A stretch of DNA of 64,000 nucleotides from Ovis canadensis. Taxonomy: Eukaryota > Chordata > Mammalia > Artiodactyla > Bovidae. Positions within the stretch are counted from its first letter, which is position 1, and each line of letters starts with the position of its first letter. The position numbers were made by a program, and so were the translations under genes. A model generated the notes under the pieces. The model made no database searches and was not told the DNA's origin. It saw only the letters and a list, made by a program, of their open reading frames with translations. The stretch is taken from positions 49,020,501 through 49,084,500 of the forward strand of contig NC_091255.1 in assembly GCF_042477335.2 (NCBI RefSeq), in the 5' to 3' direction. Positions 10,641 through 24,000 of this stretch are shown here, in pieces.

Positions 10641-11060
10641 TCTGAGTTTGACTTTCCTGTAAGATGAGAAGGGTTTGGGCCTTTCTAGCATTTTTTCCCC
10701 CTTCAATGATTAGCCAATTGCCCCAATTTACTGATATCATCAAGCAGTCGACTGGATTATCAAAATATTATTAAAGTAGGGAATAGAAATTTATATTTAA
10801 AGCTATTTATTGATGGAGGGTCAACACCGTTTGAGTGTGGAAGAGATGAATTTAGCACCCATGTTTAAAGCTCAGGGAAAAATCTGCTTGGCCATTAGTC
10901 ATGGTGCCTTTCTCTTAGAACTATCACTGTGGCCAGGAGTTATGAGGGACATCAGAAAATGATGAGAATAGTTCTCAAAGCTATTTTATAGTGAATAGTG
11001 AAGAGGATATATTTCAGACTAAAGTAAAGAATGTAGTGCAGGGTGAAAAAAGGGCAACAA
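10641..11060. other. Intergenic stretch downstream of TOP2A
   Basis: About 420 bases of AT-rich DNA between a SINE and the TOP2A 3' end. No gene or repeat recognised. Confidence 0.45.
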
Positions 11061-11085
11061 TCAAGGGTTGCAATGTTTACAACGT

Positions 11086-11091
11086 TTTATT
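11086..11091 (-). terminator. TOP2A: TOP2A distal poly(A) signal AATAAA
   Basis: The minus strand reads AATAAAACGTTG about 880 nt after the stop codon. It is the last canonical signal before the SINE-rich intergenic DNA and so probably marks the main transcript end. Confidence 0.7.
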
Positions 11092-11375
11092 AAAGTACAA
11101 AATAGTTGGAATTAAGCTAAATAGAAAAACATAGTAAATATTTACAAAAACATTGATAACATCACTCAAGTCACACACATGTAATGAATGCAGGAAGGTC
11201 TTGAAAAGTTTATAAATTGAAAATTATGGAGATTTCCCAAAATGGATATAAAAGCTCACTGCTGAGTGTAGATAGCATCAATATTCTTTGAGAATATTGT
11301 TCCTGACTCCTTTGCAATCTGAGGGGACAAGTCAAGTGCTGAGATAATCACAACTTAGGATCTAATTTTCTTCAT

Positions 11376-11381
11376 TTTATT
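11376..11381 (-). terminator. TOP2A: Possible proximal poly(A) signal AATAAA in the TOP2A 3' UTR
   Basis: A second canonical AATAAA on the minus strand lies about 590 nt after the stop codon. Use would give a UTR roughly 290 nt shorter. Nothing in the sequence shows whether it is used. Confidence 0.4.
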
Positions 11382-11966
11382 GACTGTTATAAAGATACAT
11401 CCATGGTGTTTTTCTTCAGCTTCTGGTGATATTCAAAAGGATATGAAAAATACAAACAATTTTTCACTGCTTAAAAACTCAGCATATAAAAGCCTGAGTA
11501 TTTGGAACTGGAACTACATAAGAGTTCTATCTGATGGAAAATTGCTTATAAAACTAAGATAAAACCGGAACTAATCATGCTCTATCTCATATTTACTGAA
11601 AGTAGGCAGAGCAGAAACTTTTATGTCAAAGGGCTCCCATTTTAGCTTAATAACTGTCAAACTACATTATGCTAAAGTTACCACACAACTATCCCAAGAG
11701 GCCAGGAGAGCCTAAAATCATACTTTAAAAGACAAAAGAAAACAGACTAAATACATATACAAAGCAGAGAAGAAAACAAAACACTTTCCAGGAGATGGTC
11801 ACAGTATTCTACAGTATTACAGAGAGATAAAGGACACTTGGGCTCTACATACTTCACCTTAATGGTCCTGAACTAAAACTGCCTTCCCCAAACTAAATTC
11901 AGAGGGGAGGAAACTGAGACATTTACCTAACTTTAAGGTCATTACTTAAAATAGTCACCTCACATT

Positions 11967-12095
11967 TTAAAAGAAATCATCTTCATCTGATTCTTCAAGG
12001 TACTTTATAGGTTTCTTTGTTCTTCCAGATTTTGCCCGAGAACCCACAGCTGAGTCCAAGTCCAGATGGAAATCATCGCTTTCCTCCTTGGGTTT
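11967..12095 (-). CDS. TOP2A: TOP2A coding exon 35, C-terminus (residues 1491-1532)
   Basis: The exon has 129 coding nt including TAA. It encodes [20 protein letters not shown] and ends [16 protein letters not shown] (human ends DDLF). The acceptor is TTTTAG. The 3' untranslated region continues to lower coordinates. Confidence 0.95.
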   Translation of the reverse strand, partial: KPKEESDDFHLDLDSAVGSRAKSGRTKKPIKYLEESDEDDFF

Positions 12096-15000
12096 CTAAA
12101 ATAGAAGAGCACAAGTAATTTCCAGTATCAACCAGACAGTAGAATTTCAATGCAAAAAATATACCAACAGACTACAACTCAAGGAATATTCCACCTTCTA
12201 ACAAGTAGTAAGAAAGAGACCAAAGGCAAATCTCTCATTGACTAATTAGTGACATTTAGCTGTTTTACAACTAAACTACACAGAGTAAAAGGGTAATGGA
12301 TTTACATTTATTTTCTTAAAAATGTGCCAAATTATTAGCAGCAAAGCTTGATTACGTGTTTCGCAATAACTTTTTTTCAGTGGAAAAAAAAAACCTACAG
12401 TGAAAGGGCTGACTAGAATAAATACCTTGCTTGTGACTGCTTTGGAGATCAGTTTCTCAAAATTAGAGTCCGAATCATCAGAGGAGGATGGCTTCCTTTT
12501 GCGACGAGTCTTGGTTTTAGGGGCATTAGGCTTTTTAGAGACATCGGAATCCAAGTCTGGGTCCTTTTTGGTTCTTTTTGGTGCAGCCCTTTTCTTGGCG
12601 CCTGTAGTGGAGGTGGGAGACTGACCTGTAACACAGGCATTCATCAGGGTCACTCTCAGCTGAATTGTTTCCACAGCAAACTTTCTTTAGCAACTTGTTT
12701 TCCGCTTATATTTAACATAGGAAAAGACAACATAATCGAGACGAAAATGCATTAAGAATTGAAATATTCTTAAGCATCCGATTTTTTTTTGTAGTTACAT
12801 GCTTCATGTTAAATGTTTGTAACTGTTTCTAAGTCCCATCCCTGTCATAGATATGAGTTAGGATAACACCTGGCATTTTGAGAAACCCTCTTTTTAAAAA
12901 TCTTTTGACTAGCAATTTTGATTATAAAGATCTAAGGATTTGTTTTCATTTAGACAAAGTCTTTATTTTAATATCTATAGTAAATTTGGAGAATAAAAAT
13001 TTGAAGTTGACTTGTAGAAGCCAGTTCAGTTCAGTTCAGTCACTCAGTCGTGTCCGACTCTTTGCGACCCCATGAATCGCAGCACGCCAGGCCTCTCTGT
13101 CCATAATCCCAATATTAACCCAATTCAAAGACTGAGGCTCACTTTTTGCTGCTGTCTTCTTTGCTGTCACATTCTTTTTAGGAACAGGGTTTATGGTTTC
13201 AGTTACAGCTGGGAAATCAGCAGTAGGAGAGCTTGGAGGAGGTGGTACATTATCCTCAGCATCATCAGCATCAAGCTCTGTTACTTCAAATGGAAAGGAA
13301 AGTAGTACATATAAGCAATACATAAAAATCTGTGCTTTGTCCCTGCTCTGAATTCCTGTCACAAACACCATGTTTGTGACTTTTCTGGAATATTTCAAAC
13401 ACACTTTTATAACTTTGTTCTAATTTCTGGGTTCTTCATCAGCAAAGTTATTTTTTGTATCTCTAGCACAGTACCTGGCAAGCACATGGTTACTTTTAAT
13501 ATATTAAATGGAGAACTTATTCATGTGCAAAACTAAATCTAATGACCAATATCAATGTAATACTAATAAGAACCCATACTTATTTTCAAAGATAGGACTT
13601 GGATAATGTAGTCTGGGTTAGAAGCCAGGTGGACCTGAGTGTCCAGTAAAGCAGACATCTCACAATTTTTACTTAAATACATACCTGATGAGGCACTCTT
13701 CAGTGGCTTCAGTTCTTTGTTACTATGTCTAGAATAAAACAAAACAAAACATCCTGACGACCAGTTCTAAATGTGTCAAACAACAAAGAATATATCATCA
13801 ACTATTAAAAACAGTCATGCTAAAATCCCTATTAGAGAGGATACTTACTTTGGGGAAGTTTGGATCTTAGGTGGACTAGCATTTGATGGGACAAAATCAT
13901 CTTGAGTGTCTTCATCAAAATCTGAAAAATCTTCATCTGAATCCAAATCCATTGTGAATTTGGTTTTTGCTGTTAAAAATATACATATGCAAAGAATCAA
14001 AAGGACAACAGGAGAAATATTTAATCCATAGATTAATATAATATGTCCTGAAGATATAAGCTTCAGTTTAATCTTTGTAAAGATGTCTTAATTTCTCAAA
14101 AATTTAATTACTGCTCTAAGATAACAATTTCTGGGATTATGTACCTCAGAATACACAGATCATCTGAATCTTTCAGAATATGCATCATGTTCTTCACTTT
14201 TCCTTACCTGCTGCTCTCCGCGACTCTCTTTCTCGTGGAGGGACATCAAAATTACTTTCGTTACTGCTCATGTCTGATTCTGAATCAGACCAGGGGTTTC
14301 TTTTCTTTGCCTTCTTGATTGGTTTGAATGGCAATGTAGTTTGTTTCTTTGTCTTGGTAACTGGAAAGGAGATAGGAATTAACCATCTTTACATATTCTC
14401 TGACTCACTTTTCTCCATCTATCCTTCAAATATTAGGTTGGCCAAAAACTTCATTTGGCTTAAAGTGTAAAAATAAAAGGTATATTTTTCATATTTACCA
14501 AGGACTTTATTGAACAAAGCAGTCACTAACTGAACGAACTTTTCGGCCAACCTAATACTTAACTCTGTGCTAGTACTGGGAATACAATGGTGAACAGAAA
14601 CACAGTCCCTCTTGCTAAGGAGCTTATAGCTTGGTCATCTAATCCCATAGTAGTAGTAATCCCACAGTATATGTGTTTACATAGGGCATGCATCAATAGT
14701 ATGCGTGTATATGTATATAAACATGAGGCTTTTGCAAGAAGAGATGTCTGAGCTGAGATCTGAAGGTTAAACAAGAGTTAACTAGGTGAAGGGAAATGGA
14801 TGACAACCATTCTAGTTCAGGATATAACATGTACAAAGTTCTGTGAGACAATACAGTACATTTAGGAAGCTGAAAGAAACCCATTATGGCTGGAAAACAG
14901 AAGTCAGGGGGAGAACGGCTGGTCTTGTTAAGAATTTTGTTTTAAACAGGGAACTTATATGACCAGATTTGCATTTTTAAAGAGTTCTTATAGGCTACAG

Positions 15001-18000
15001 TGTGGAGATGGGAAAGGCTGCAAGATCAACAAGTTATAAAGTCAAGGCAAGGGAGACAATTCAAAAGGAAAGAATGGCTTGGGCCAAATCTTAAGGGACA
15101 TTTAATGGCTGAGTTGAGGATGTTTAAAGTCACGTTAATTCTTAACCCCAACTGTCTCTCATACCCACCTTTTGCTATTTATTTCCTTCATTTAGGCCCA
15201 AAGATAAGGACAGTCTCCTTATTGGTCTAGTTAGTTCCTTCTTCATAGGCCTAGTTGAATCCAACATATCCATCCTCCCCAACAACCTGGTTTCCTAACT
15301 CTTCACAATTTGATATAACTATTTGCTACTATTTTTTCAAAATAAACCCTCCCACTCTGCGAAGGGGGCCTTCTCATTGTCCCATGCATATTATATAATT
15401 TTTCTTCTCTTAGTCTAGAATATCTAAACCTTACTCAGTCTGTAAGACTCTAACCCAAGTGTTATCTCTTTCACAAAGCCTGCATATACCCACACTGATT
15501 CCACTTTCTCTAAATCACTACAGTGGCTAGTATGTTCTGCTTTACTTCTCTTTCCTGATAAACCTCTTGAGGGTAAACACCATGCTTCCCCATTTCTTGT
15601 GTCCTCACAATATTTGAGATGGTGATGGGAAATGTAAATGCTCAAAATACTTATTTGAGTCATTGGCTTTATATGCTAATTGATTGCTTTGTGTTGTTCA
15701 GTTGCTAATTTGTGACCCACTCTTTGTGACCTCATAAACTGCAGCCAGGCTTCCCCGTCCTTCACTATCTCCTGGAGTTTGCTCAAATTCATGTTCATTG
15801 AGTTGGTGATGCTATCTAACCATCTCATCCTCTGCCACCCCCTTCTCCTTTTGCCTTCAATCTTTCCCAGCATCATGGTCTTTTCTAATGAGTTGGCCGT
15901 TAGCATCAAGTGGCCAAAGTACTGATTGCTAGGTAGTTTAAACAGCATAGTACATACGACATACTTTTATTACTTTTTTGGAGGGTAATTGCTGTACAGT
16001 GTTGTGTTGGTTTTTGCCATACAACAATGTGAATCAGCCATAACCATATATATATCCCTTCCCTCTTGAGCCCCCCCTCCCATCTTCTTACTACTTCTTT
16101 TTCAACACTAAGATGTTTAGGGGACAACAAGCATAGTAGAATGGTATCTGGATGAGTTTGAGCAGACTCTGGGAGACAGTGAAGGACAGGGAAGCCTGGA
16201 GTGCTGTAGTCCAGGGAGTCTCAAAGACTCAGATGTGACTGGTCAACTGAACAACAACAAAAGCTGTTTCTATTTGTTTTATTCATCTTTGTACTCCCCA
16301 CAGAACTGAGCACACATTACCTATCACAGGTAGGCACTCAAGGATAGATATATACATCAATCAATGGAATAGAGCTGAGAATCCATAAATAAACTTTAGA
16401 TTTTGGGCAAAAGTGAAAACAATTCAATGGGGAAAGTTTTTTCAGTATATGGTGCTGGGTCACCTGGATATCCACGTGCAAAAGAATGAAGTTGGACCCC
16501 TTGCTTATACCATATACAACTTACTTCAAAATTACCTAAATGTAAAAGCTAAAACTAAAAACTCTTAGAGGAAAATAAGGGGTAAATCTTTTCTTCTTTT
16601 TTCTGGCTATACCACAGGGCTTGTAGGATCTTAGTTCCCCAACTAGGGATCAAACCTGGGCCCTCAGTAGTGAAAGCACGGAGTCCTAATCATTGGACTG
16701 CCAGGGAATTCCCTAGGTGTAAATCTTTATGAACTTGGATTTGGCAAAAGATTAGATATGACACCAAAAATATGAGCAACAGAAGAAAAAGATAAATTAG
16801 ACTTCATCAAAATTAAAAACTGTTTCAAAGGACATCATCAAGAAAATGAAGATATTTTACAGGCTGGCAGAAAATATTTGAGAATCATATATCTGATAAA
16901 GATCTGGCATCTAGAATATAAAGAACTCTTGCAACTAACTCAAATATAAAAAGACAAATAACCCAATGTAAAAAATGGGCAAAGGATCTGAACAGACACT
17001 TCTCCAAAGAAATATAAAAGCCCCAAAGTGGAAACAATCCAATCTATCAGCTGATGACCAAATAAATATAATGTGGTATATTCATACAACGAAAAACTAT
17101 TTGGCAACAAAACAGAATGAAGTATTGATACATGTTACAACGTGGCTGACCCTTGAAAACATTATGTTAAGTGAAGAAGTCAGCCACAAAGGAAAATATT
17201 ACATGATTCCATTCATATAAAATGTCCAGAATAGACAAATCTAGACACAGAAAGTAGATTGGTGGTTGCCTGGGGGGAGGGGGAGTTGGGAGAAAATGGG
17301 GAGTGGCCATTAATGGGTACAGTGTTCTCTGCAGGGCAAGAAACTGTTCTAAAACTGAGTATACTAAAATCACTGAATGGTACACTTTAAATGAGTGAAT
17401 CTTGCATATGACTATGTTAAAACATCTCAATGAAGATGTTAAAAATAAGCAGATATTCAGTAAAGGCATAAACAAATGGTTAGAGTTGTTACTTCTACTT
17501 AATTTACTGCGCGGGTGTTAAGTATATCCCACGTACAGTGCTGAACTTGGGATAAAACAACATGACTAAGATGTGGTGACTGTCTTCAAGAAACTTTATA
17601 TATGAATACGGTTCCAAATAGGAAAAGGAGTACGTCAAGGCTGTATATTGTCACCCTGCTTATTTAACTTATATGCAGAGTACATCATGAGAAATGCTGG
17701 GCTGGAAGAAGCACAAGCTGGAATCAAGATTGCCGGGAGAAATATCAATCACCTCAGATATGCAGATGACACCACCCTTATGGCAGAAAGTGAAGAGGAA
17801 CTAAAAAGCCTCTTGATGGAAGTGAAAGAGGAGAGTGAAAAAGTTAGCTTAAAGCTCAACATTCAGAAAACTAAGATCATGGCATCTGGTCCCATCACTT
17901 CATGGCAAATAGATGGGGAAACAGTGGAAGCAGTGTCAGACGTTATTTTTGGGGGCTCCAAAATCACTGCAGATGGTGATTGCAGCCATGAAATTAAAAG

Positions 18001-21000
18001 ACACTTACTCCTTGGAAGGAAAGTTATGACCAACCTAGACAGCATATTCAAAAGCAGAGACATTAACTTTGCCAACAAAGGCCTGTCTAGTCAAGGCTAT
18101 GGTTTTTCCAGCAGTCATATATGAATGTGAGAGTTGGACTGTGAAGAAAACTGAGCACCGAAGAATAGATGCTTTTGAACTGTGGTATTGGAGAAGACTC
18201 TTGAGAGTCCCTTGGACTGCAAGAAGATCCAACCAGTCCATTCTGAAGGAAATCAGCCCTGGGTGTTCCCTGGAAGGAATGATGCTGAAGCTGAAACTCC
18301 AATACTTTGGCCACCTCATGCGAAGAGTTGACTCATTGGAAAAGACTCTGATGCTGGGAGGGATTTGGGGCAGGAGGAGAAGGGGACGACAGAGGATGAG
18401 ATGGCTGGATGGCATCACCGACTCGATGGACATGAGTTTGAGTGAACTCTGGGAGTTGGTGATGGACAGGGAGGCCTGGTGTGCTGCAACTCATGGGGTC
18501 GCAAAGAGTTGAACACGGCTGAGTGACTGAACTGAACTGATGTTATACATATTAAAACCTCATAACCAGCTAGAAAGTGAAACTTAACAAACTGATCATT
18601 TTCTTCAGAGCCCAACAAAGTATTTCATTACAAAAATCAAATACCAAGGAGAAAGATAGGGAAGTTCAGATATAGTCCTTCATGGACCTCAAGAAGAACT
18701 TCTGAATATCTATGTGGAATGTACTAGGTAACAAACAGAATTCAATCTCAACCCTACATCATTTTCCTTAAGATGTTTCAATACCTGGCTCTCTTTTCTG
18801 TTTCTTTTCCAGCCTCAGTTTTAGGCTTTCTACTTCCATTCCTTCCTCTTGAGGGCTTCCTTCAGTATTTTCACTCTAAAAGATAGCATGACAAAGATGG
18901 TCAAATTCTGCCAACTTATTATTCAGAAAAATATAAGGTAAAATATACAAATATATATTTGGTCAAAGAATGATTTTTTTTTTTCTATTTTGGCTAAGAG
19001 CTCTGAATAATGGTATGGGTATGACTTTTTCAAGATAGTTAAATACTGAAAATAAATCAGGTTCGTAAGGAAGGGAAGTTATGATGAGTTGATAAATTCC
19101 AAACTACGGGATTAGAAGTTTTATGATTAGTTCAGTTCTAAGTGGGAAAATGCTTAAAGTGTTTTATGTATAAGCTTTCAAGAGTATTACCTTAATTTTC
19201 TTTTTAATTTTCTTTTCTGCCTCTGCTTTCATCTCTTCAGTCACTCGGGGGATGACTCTTTTTCCACTTGGAGAAGGCAAAATTTCTACCATTTGTGTTT
19301 TTTTCCCCTTTGCTTTCCCACCTTTCCCAGGAAGTCCTATTTGTTCATCTTGTTTCTCCTTTGCTTCAACAACCTAGAAAAGGTTGATATAAGAAAGCAA
19401 GTCTATGGGGAGGAAGATGGGAGGGAAGTTCAAAACAGAGGGGATATATGTATACCTATGGCTGATTCTGAGGTTTGACAGAAAACAACAAAATTCTGTA
19501 AAGCAATTATCCTTCAATTAAAAAAAAATATATATATATAAAATGGGGTCACACCCCCCCAAAAAAGAAAGCAAGTCTATACGCTAACAAGGACATTACA
19601 GCATTGATGTCACTGTATCCCTAGGGACAGAATAAAAGGCAATGATTAAACTGATTTCAGTTTGTTACATCTCAAAGGTAAATTTGTGATAAGCTGTTCA
19701 AACATTAAGGCACACTTTGAAAAGTGGAGATAAAAGACTGAATTCTACGTTTGATTCTACAACTTAACATTTGAGGATAAAATGGGGAATCAGAATTAAA
19801 GATAAAATACACATACATACACATAAATGTATGTTTATAAACTCAAATAAGCAGAAAGGATGTGATTCCAGTAATGTATCCAATCACTGATTACAAGCTA
19901 AACATCCAAATTGAAGTGCAATAATATAAATCTTCACATTAAAGATTTTAGCTTAATTTATGGAATTAAGATACTTTTTCTTATGTTAAAGATAATGTTG
20001 CAAAACAATATTACTGATTTGGTAACAAAGGATCCTCTTAAACTACTGATTAGCCGGCCCTGAAGGAAACCATCTTTGTCCTTTCAGGTTTACTTGGGGG
20101 GCTGGGTTGGTGTTCTTCTACATTTAAATTCTCACTCCCAATAGGTCAAAAACCAACTTTTGTCCTTTCCCCCTTTTGTGTGAAAACTTCTAGGTAGTGT
20201 GTTTCCTGGTACCATTTACTTTATTCTAACTTGTTTGTAACAATCTGTCACTTTATGTGTTATCTTGAAATGTTTCTTCATGTCTCCTATATTCTTTCTA
20301 TTGTCAACTGCGAAATTTCCTGACAAAGAGGTATATTGCTAGAATACCTTATTTCATTAATACAAATTCTAACATGGGCATTATAAACTACACACCTCCA
20401 GCTCTTCAACAAAAGCAGCCAAGTCTTCTTTCCACAAATCTGATGGACTCTTTCTCTTTAATGTTTCTAGCTCTTGCTCCTTCATAAGACAGTCAGAAAA
20501 TAAGAGTTAATTTATGTGCATAAACAGCATTTTCCCAAAGCCCACAATTTTCTTTCACCATTAGAATACAACCAAGCAACATGTACTATCCAGGAACAAC
20601 TCACTTTTTCATTTCTTAGTCTGCACAGTTCATCTTTCTTTTCCTTGGTTAGATACCAAAGAGGCATGTCAAGAAGGTAGTTGAAGGTGGGTCCAGAATC
20701 TGTTGCAGAGTCACTCTTTTCACTTTGCTTTTCATTGTCACTCTCTTCATTTTCTTCTTCATCTGGAACCTAAACAAGAAATTAAAATCTATCTTTAATA
20801 GGAAATGTGAAATATAGACATTAGACTGTACACAATCTCTAATAACATAGAAAATGCTAACCAAGAAATTACCTTTTGCTGGGCTTCTTTCCAAGCCTTC
20901 ACAGGATCCGAATCATATCCTCTCTGAATCAGAACTTTAATTAACTCTTTCTTGGGCTTATTTTCTATTTAAACAAATGTGAACACAGACAGTAGTTTTG

Positions 21001-24000
21001 AGCAATATTTTACGAAAGGATAAAGTTTTTACCATATTAAGTCAAAGATTAAAACTGGAAATTATAAGGTCTTCTTGCATAAATTTGTGCATCCTGGTGG
21101 TCACTAAGTCTTCTCCCTAAACCACTGATAAATATAAACTACCACAAGGGGGCAGTCAAATCATATATGAGGTTGTGATCTAATCATAACAGAAGACAAT
21201 CAAAACCTTTATTTCTGATAAATATCAACCTCAATTATACTGTTCTTTTAATTTCAACACTTGAGCAGGCTAGTTCTTAGTGCCACCATCCAAACATTGA
21301 TTTCTCTTGATTATGGCCCCTTATAATGCATTTGTTCCCTTTTTTCTATAGTACCCCCTTCTCAATGTCTACTATAGTCAATTTATTAGACTTTGAGGGA
21401 TACTGAATGTTACTAGCTGTGATATAGTGAGGTTCTAAGTGCCAATTAACTTGACATAAGTCACACCTTTAAGCCTTCTATATTAACTCTTCAAGAAGCC
21501 TGGAAAGTCTCTAGTATTTCCTAAATTCTAGGCAACTAAATATAATCTTTACTTATTTTTGAGTCATACCCAATATTACTTATATAGCTTTGTCTTAAGT
21601 GGTAGTATCTGTGAAATTAGGGGACTGAGATGCCACTGTTATAGTATTTTAAAAGACCCATGAATATGTAACTACTAAGCTAAACATTTTTGTGTACCAT
21701 TAGAAAATTATCCTATGATCACTATGTAACTTGTGTTGTCATGTTTTGGGACTTGCTACAACAACCCATAGTTACCTGGCTTTTCTAGTTAAACCTGGCC
21801 AGATCTGAGGCTTCTAACTTTAGTCAAAACTTTTTTCCTGGTAATACTTAAACTTTGATTTTGTTGCTTCCGAATGTCTTAAAATTCCCTTAGACATGAC
21901 TTTCAGTCTTGGGTATGCAATTTACTTATAATATAATCCATTTAAAACCCTCCTTCCTTTTTGGTTTTTCTATCAGACTTATCTCTGCTGTTTATCAATC
22001 AGTTTACACAGGGACCTCTTCTAGCTCTCCATTCTCTTCCTGTCTAAAGTAAAAGTGAAGTCGCTCAGTTGTGTCCGACTCTTTGTGACCCCATGGACTG
22101 TAGCCCACCAGGCTCCTCCATCCATGGAATTTTCTAGGCAAGAGTACTGGAGTGGGTTGCCATTTCCTTCTCCAGGGGATCTTCCCGATCTGGGGACTGA
22201 ACCCGGGTCTCCTGCACTGCAGGCAGACGCTTTACCGTCTGAGCCACTGGGGAATGTTAACTAATTCCTGATTTCTCAAGATGCTCAGTTTAGGGAAAGC
22301 TATCTCTTTTAAACCATAAATGCTTATTTAGATATATGAAAGACATACATGGAACCAGCAGAAATAAATGGATTTTGTCCTCCCTCCCTATCATTCCTCT
22401 CACCAAAAATGTTTAAAGAAGTGAGGCAAGATTGTAATTTTAGTACAGGCAGTTTTCGGTCCAGAAACATACCAATGATTATTTTGCCATCTATTTTCTC
22501 TAAGATAAAGCGAGCCTGATTATTCAGTTTAGCAGATTCAGCACCAAGCATTCCTAGAAGCCATTCTTTTCTTAATCCATAATATTTAAGCCTGAGTTCA
22601 AAGAAGTCTCTTAGAATATCCAAAGCTGTGTCGTATTTCTTTAAACAGCCTACATGGTCAAAGAGGACCTAGAAGAGAAAAAACAAGATTAGAGTCAACA
22701 GTAGATAAATTGGCTAAACTTTAATGGTTTTAGAGGAATGACCTCTTTCTTTGAAAATGTAAAAGTAGCCTAAGATATCCTTTAAAAATTGATATTAACC
22801 TGTAATATACATGGAAACATGTATTTATCATAAAACAGGACATACCATGGAGTTGCATGTGAGACTAGTTTGGAGTTTGAAGACTTTGTGTAGTCCAACT
22901 CTCTCTGCCTCTGCCAGTTTTTCTTCAGTCATCTTCACAACAAACTTCACAGTGGTGTCTGTGTGGTATTCCCTATAATCTGTTATGAGAGGGGGTGTCT
23001 TCTCAGTGCCATTCAACATGGGCTCAAGAACCTGTTCTTTATACGTCTAAAAGAAAGAATCCTTTTGTAAGTTTCTAAAACTTAGGCTCCTGTATATTCA
23101 ACATACGTTAGTATAAAAAGTTTCCCCATCACAGAAATCAAAAAAGAAATCCTTACTTACCTGGGTCCACGTTCTGATGGGAAGCTCTGAGATTTCAATG
23201 GTTGTAGAATTAAGAATAGCCACTTCACCACTAATCACATATTGATTTGGAGCCAGCTCCTCAATAGTACCCTTGAAGTTCTTGTAACTTGGAAGCTAAA
23301 TTGGTATTTAAAAAAAGAATGTTTTCGAAATGTGATACTAAAACAAAGCCCAACAGCATTAAACAGTAAATCTAACATTAAGCAATAAATAAATTTTTAT
23401 GCTCTTTAACTACACCATCTGCTGAATTGAAACCAGAGGAAAACTAAGGTTCTTAGTCCACAGAATAGTTACCATTGGCAAAGGTTCTTCTCCATCCATC
23501 AAACGTCTGATGTTATTCACAACTTCACGAACATCAAAGTTGGGGATTTTGCAGGACCACCCAGTACCAATTCCTTCAGCGCCATTTATCAACACCATGG
23601 GTATAATAGGAATGTACCATTCAGGCTCAACACGCTGGTTGTCATCATATAAAAACTTTAAAGTATGGTCATCTTTTGCTGGAAATAACAACCGAGCCAA
23701 AGGGCTAAAGAAAACAAAGAATGTTGTTTTAGAAAAATATATTGGCTTTGACACAACTTTCATGGAAAGAACATGTGTTATTTCAGATATATACATAAAA
23801 TTACCTTGGCTTTACCTGTTAATATTCCTTTAACAATATTATTTATTGAGTATTTTCTACATATATGTCAAGCACTGCAGACATAAGTCTCAGTCTTTAA
23901 GGAGCTCACTACAGGTAGATACTCTAGTAGTACAGCCAATGAATGTACATTTTGTCAGGTGGTATGATAAATATTAAATAGATAAAGTAGCTAAAATTGG

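Larger units (their letters stand above)
11068..11966 (-). other. TOP2A: TOP2A 3' untranslated region
   Basis: The stretch after the stop codon is AT-rich and carries none of the recognisable SINE or LINE insertions that crowd the flanks. Its lower limit is set from the distal poly(A) signal at 11086-11091, so it is an estimate. The length of about 0.9 kb fits the human UTR as I remember it. Confidence 0.75.

Noticed and set aside
34-11000. Regular recurrence of similar 100-200 base units, suggesting an array
   Set aside because: The units are dispersed SINEs in both orientations with varied spacing, not a CRISPR or tandem array.
12400-12640. Open frames opposite or offset to TOP2A exon 34
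   Set aside because: Antisense and shifted shadows of the true exon; the true frame joins exons 33 and 35 in phase.
13072-13305. Plus-strand frame across exon 33 and the BovB tail
   Set aside because: Antisense to TOP2A, with no start context or homology.
17648-18512. Possible host gene encoding a reverse transcriptase-like protein
   Set aside because: It is a truncated BovB LINE with its typical 3' tail and a frame break, not a domesticated gene.
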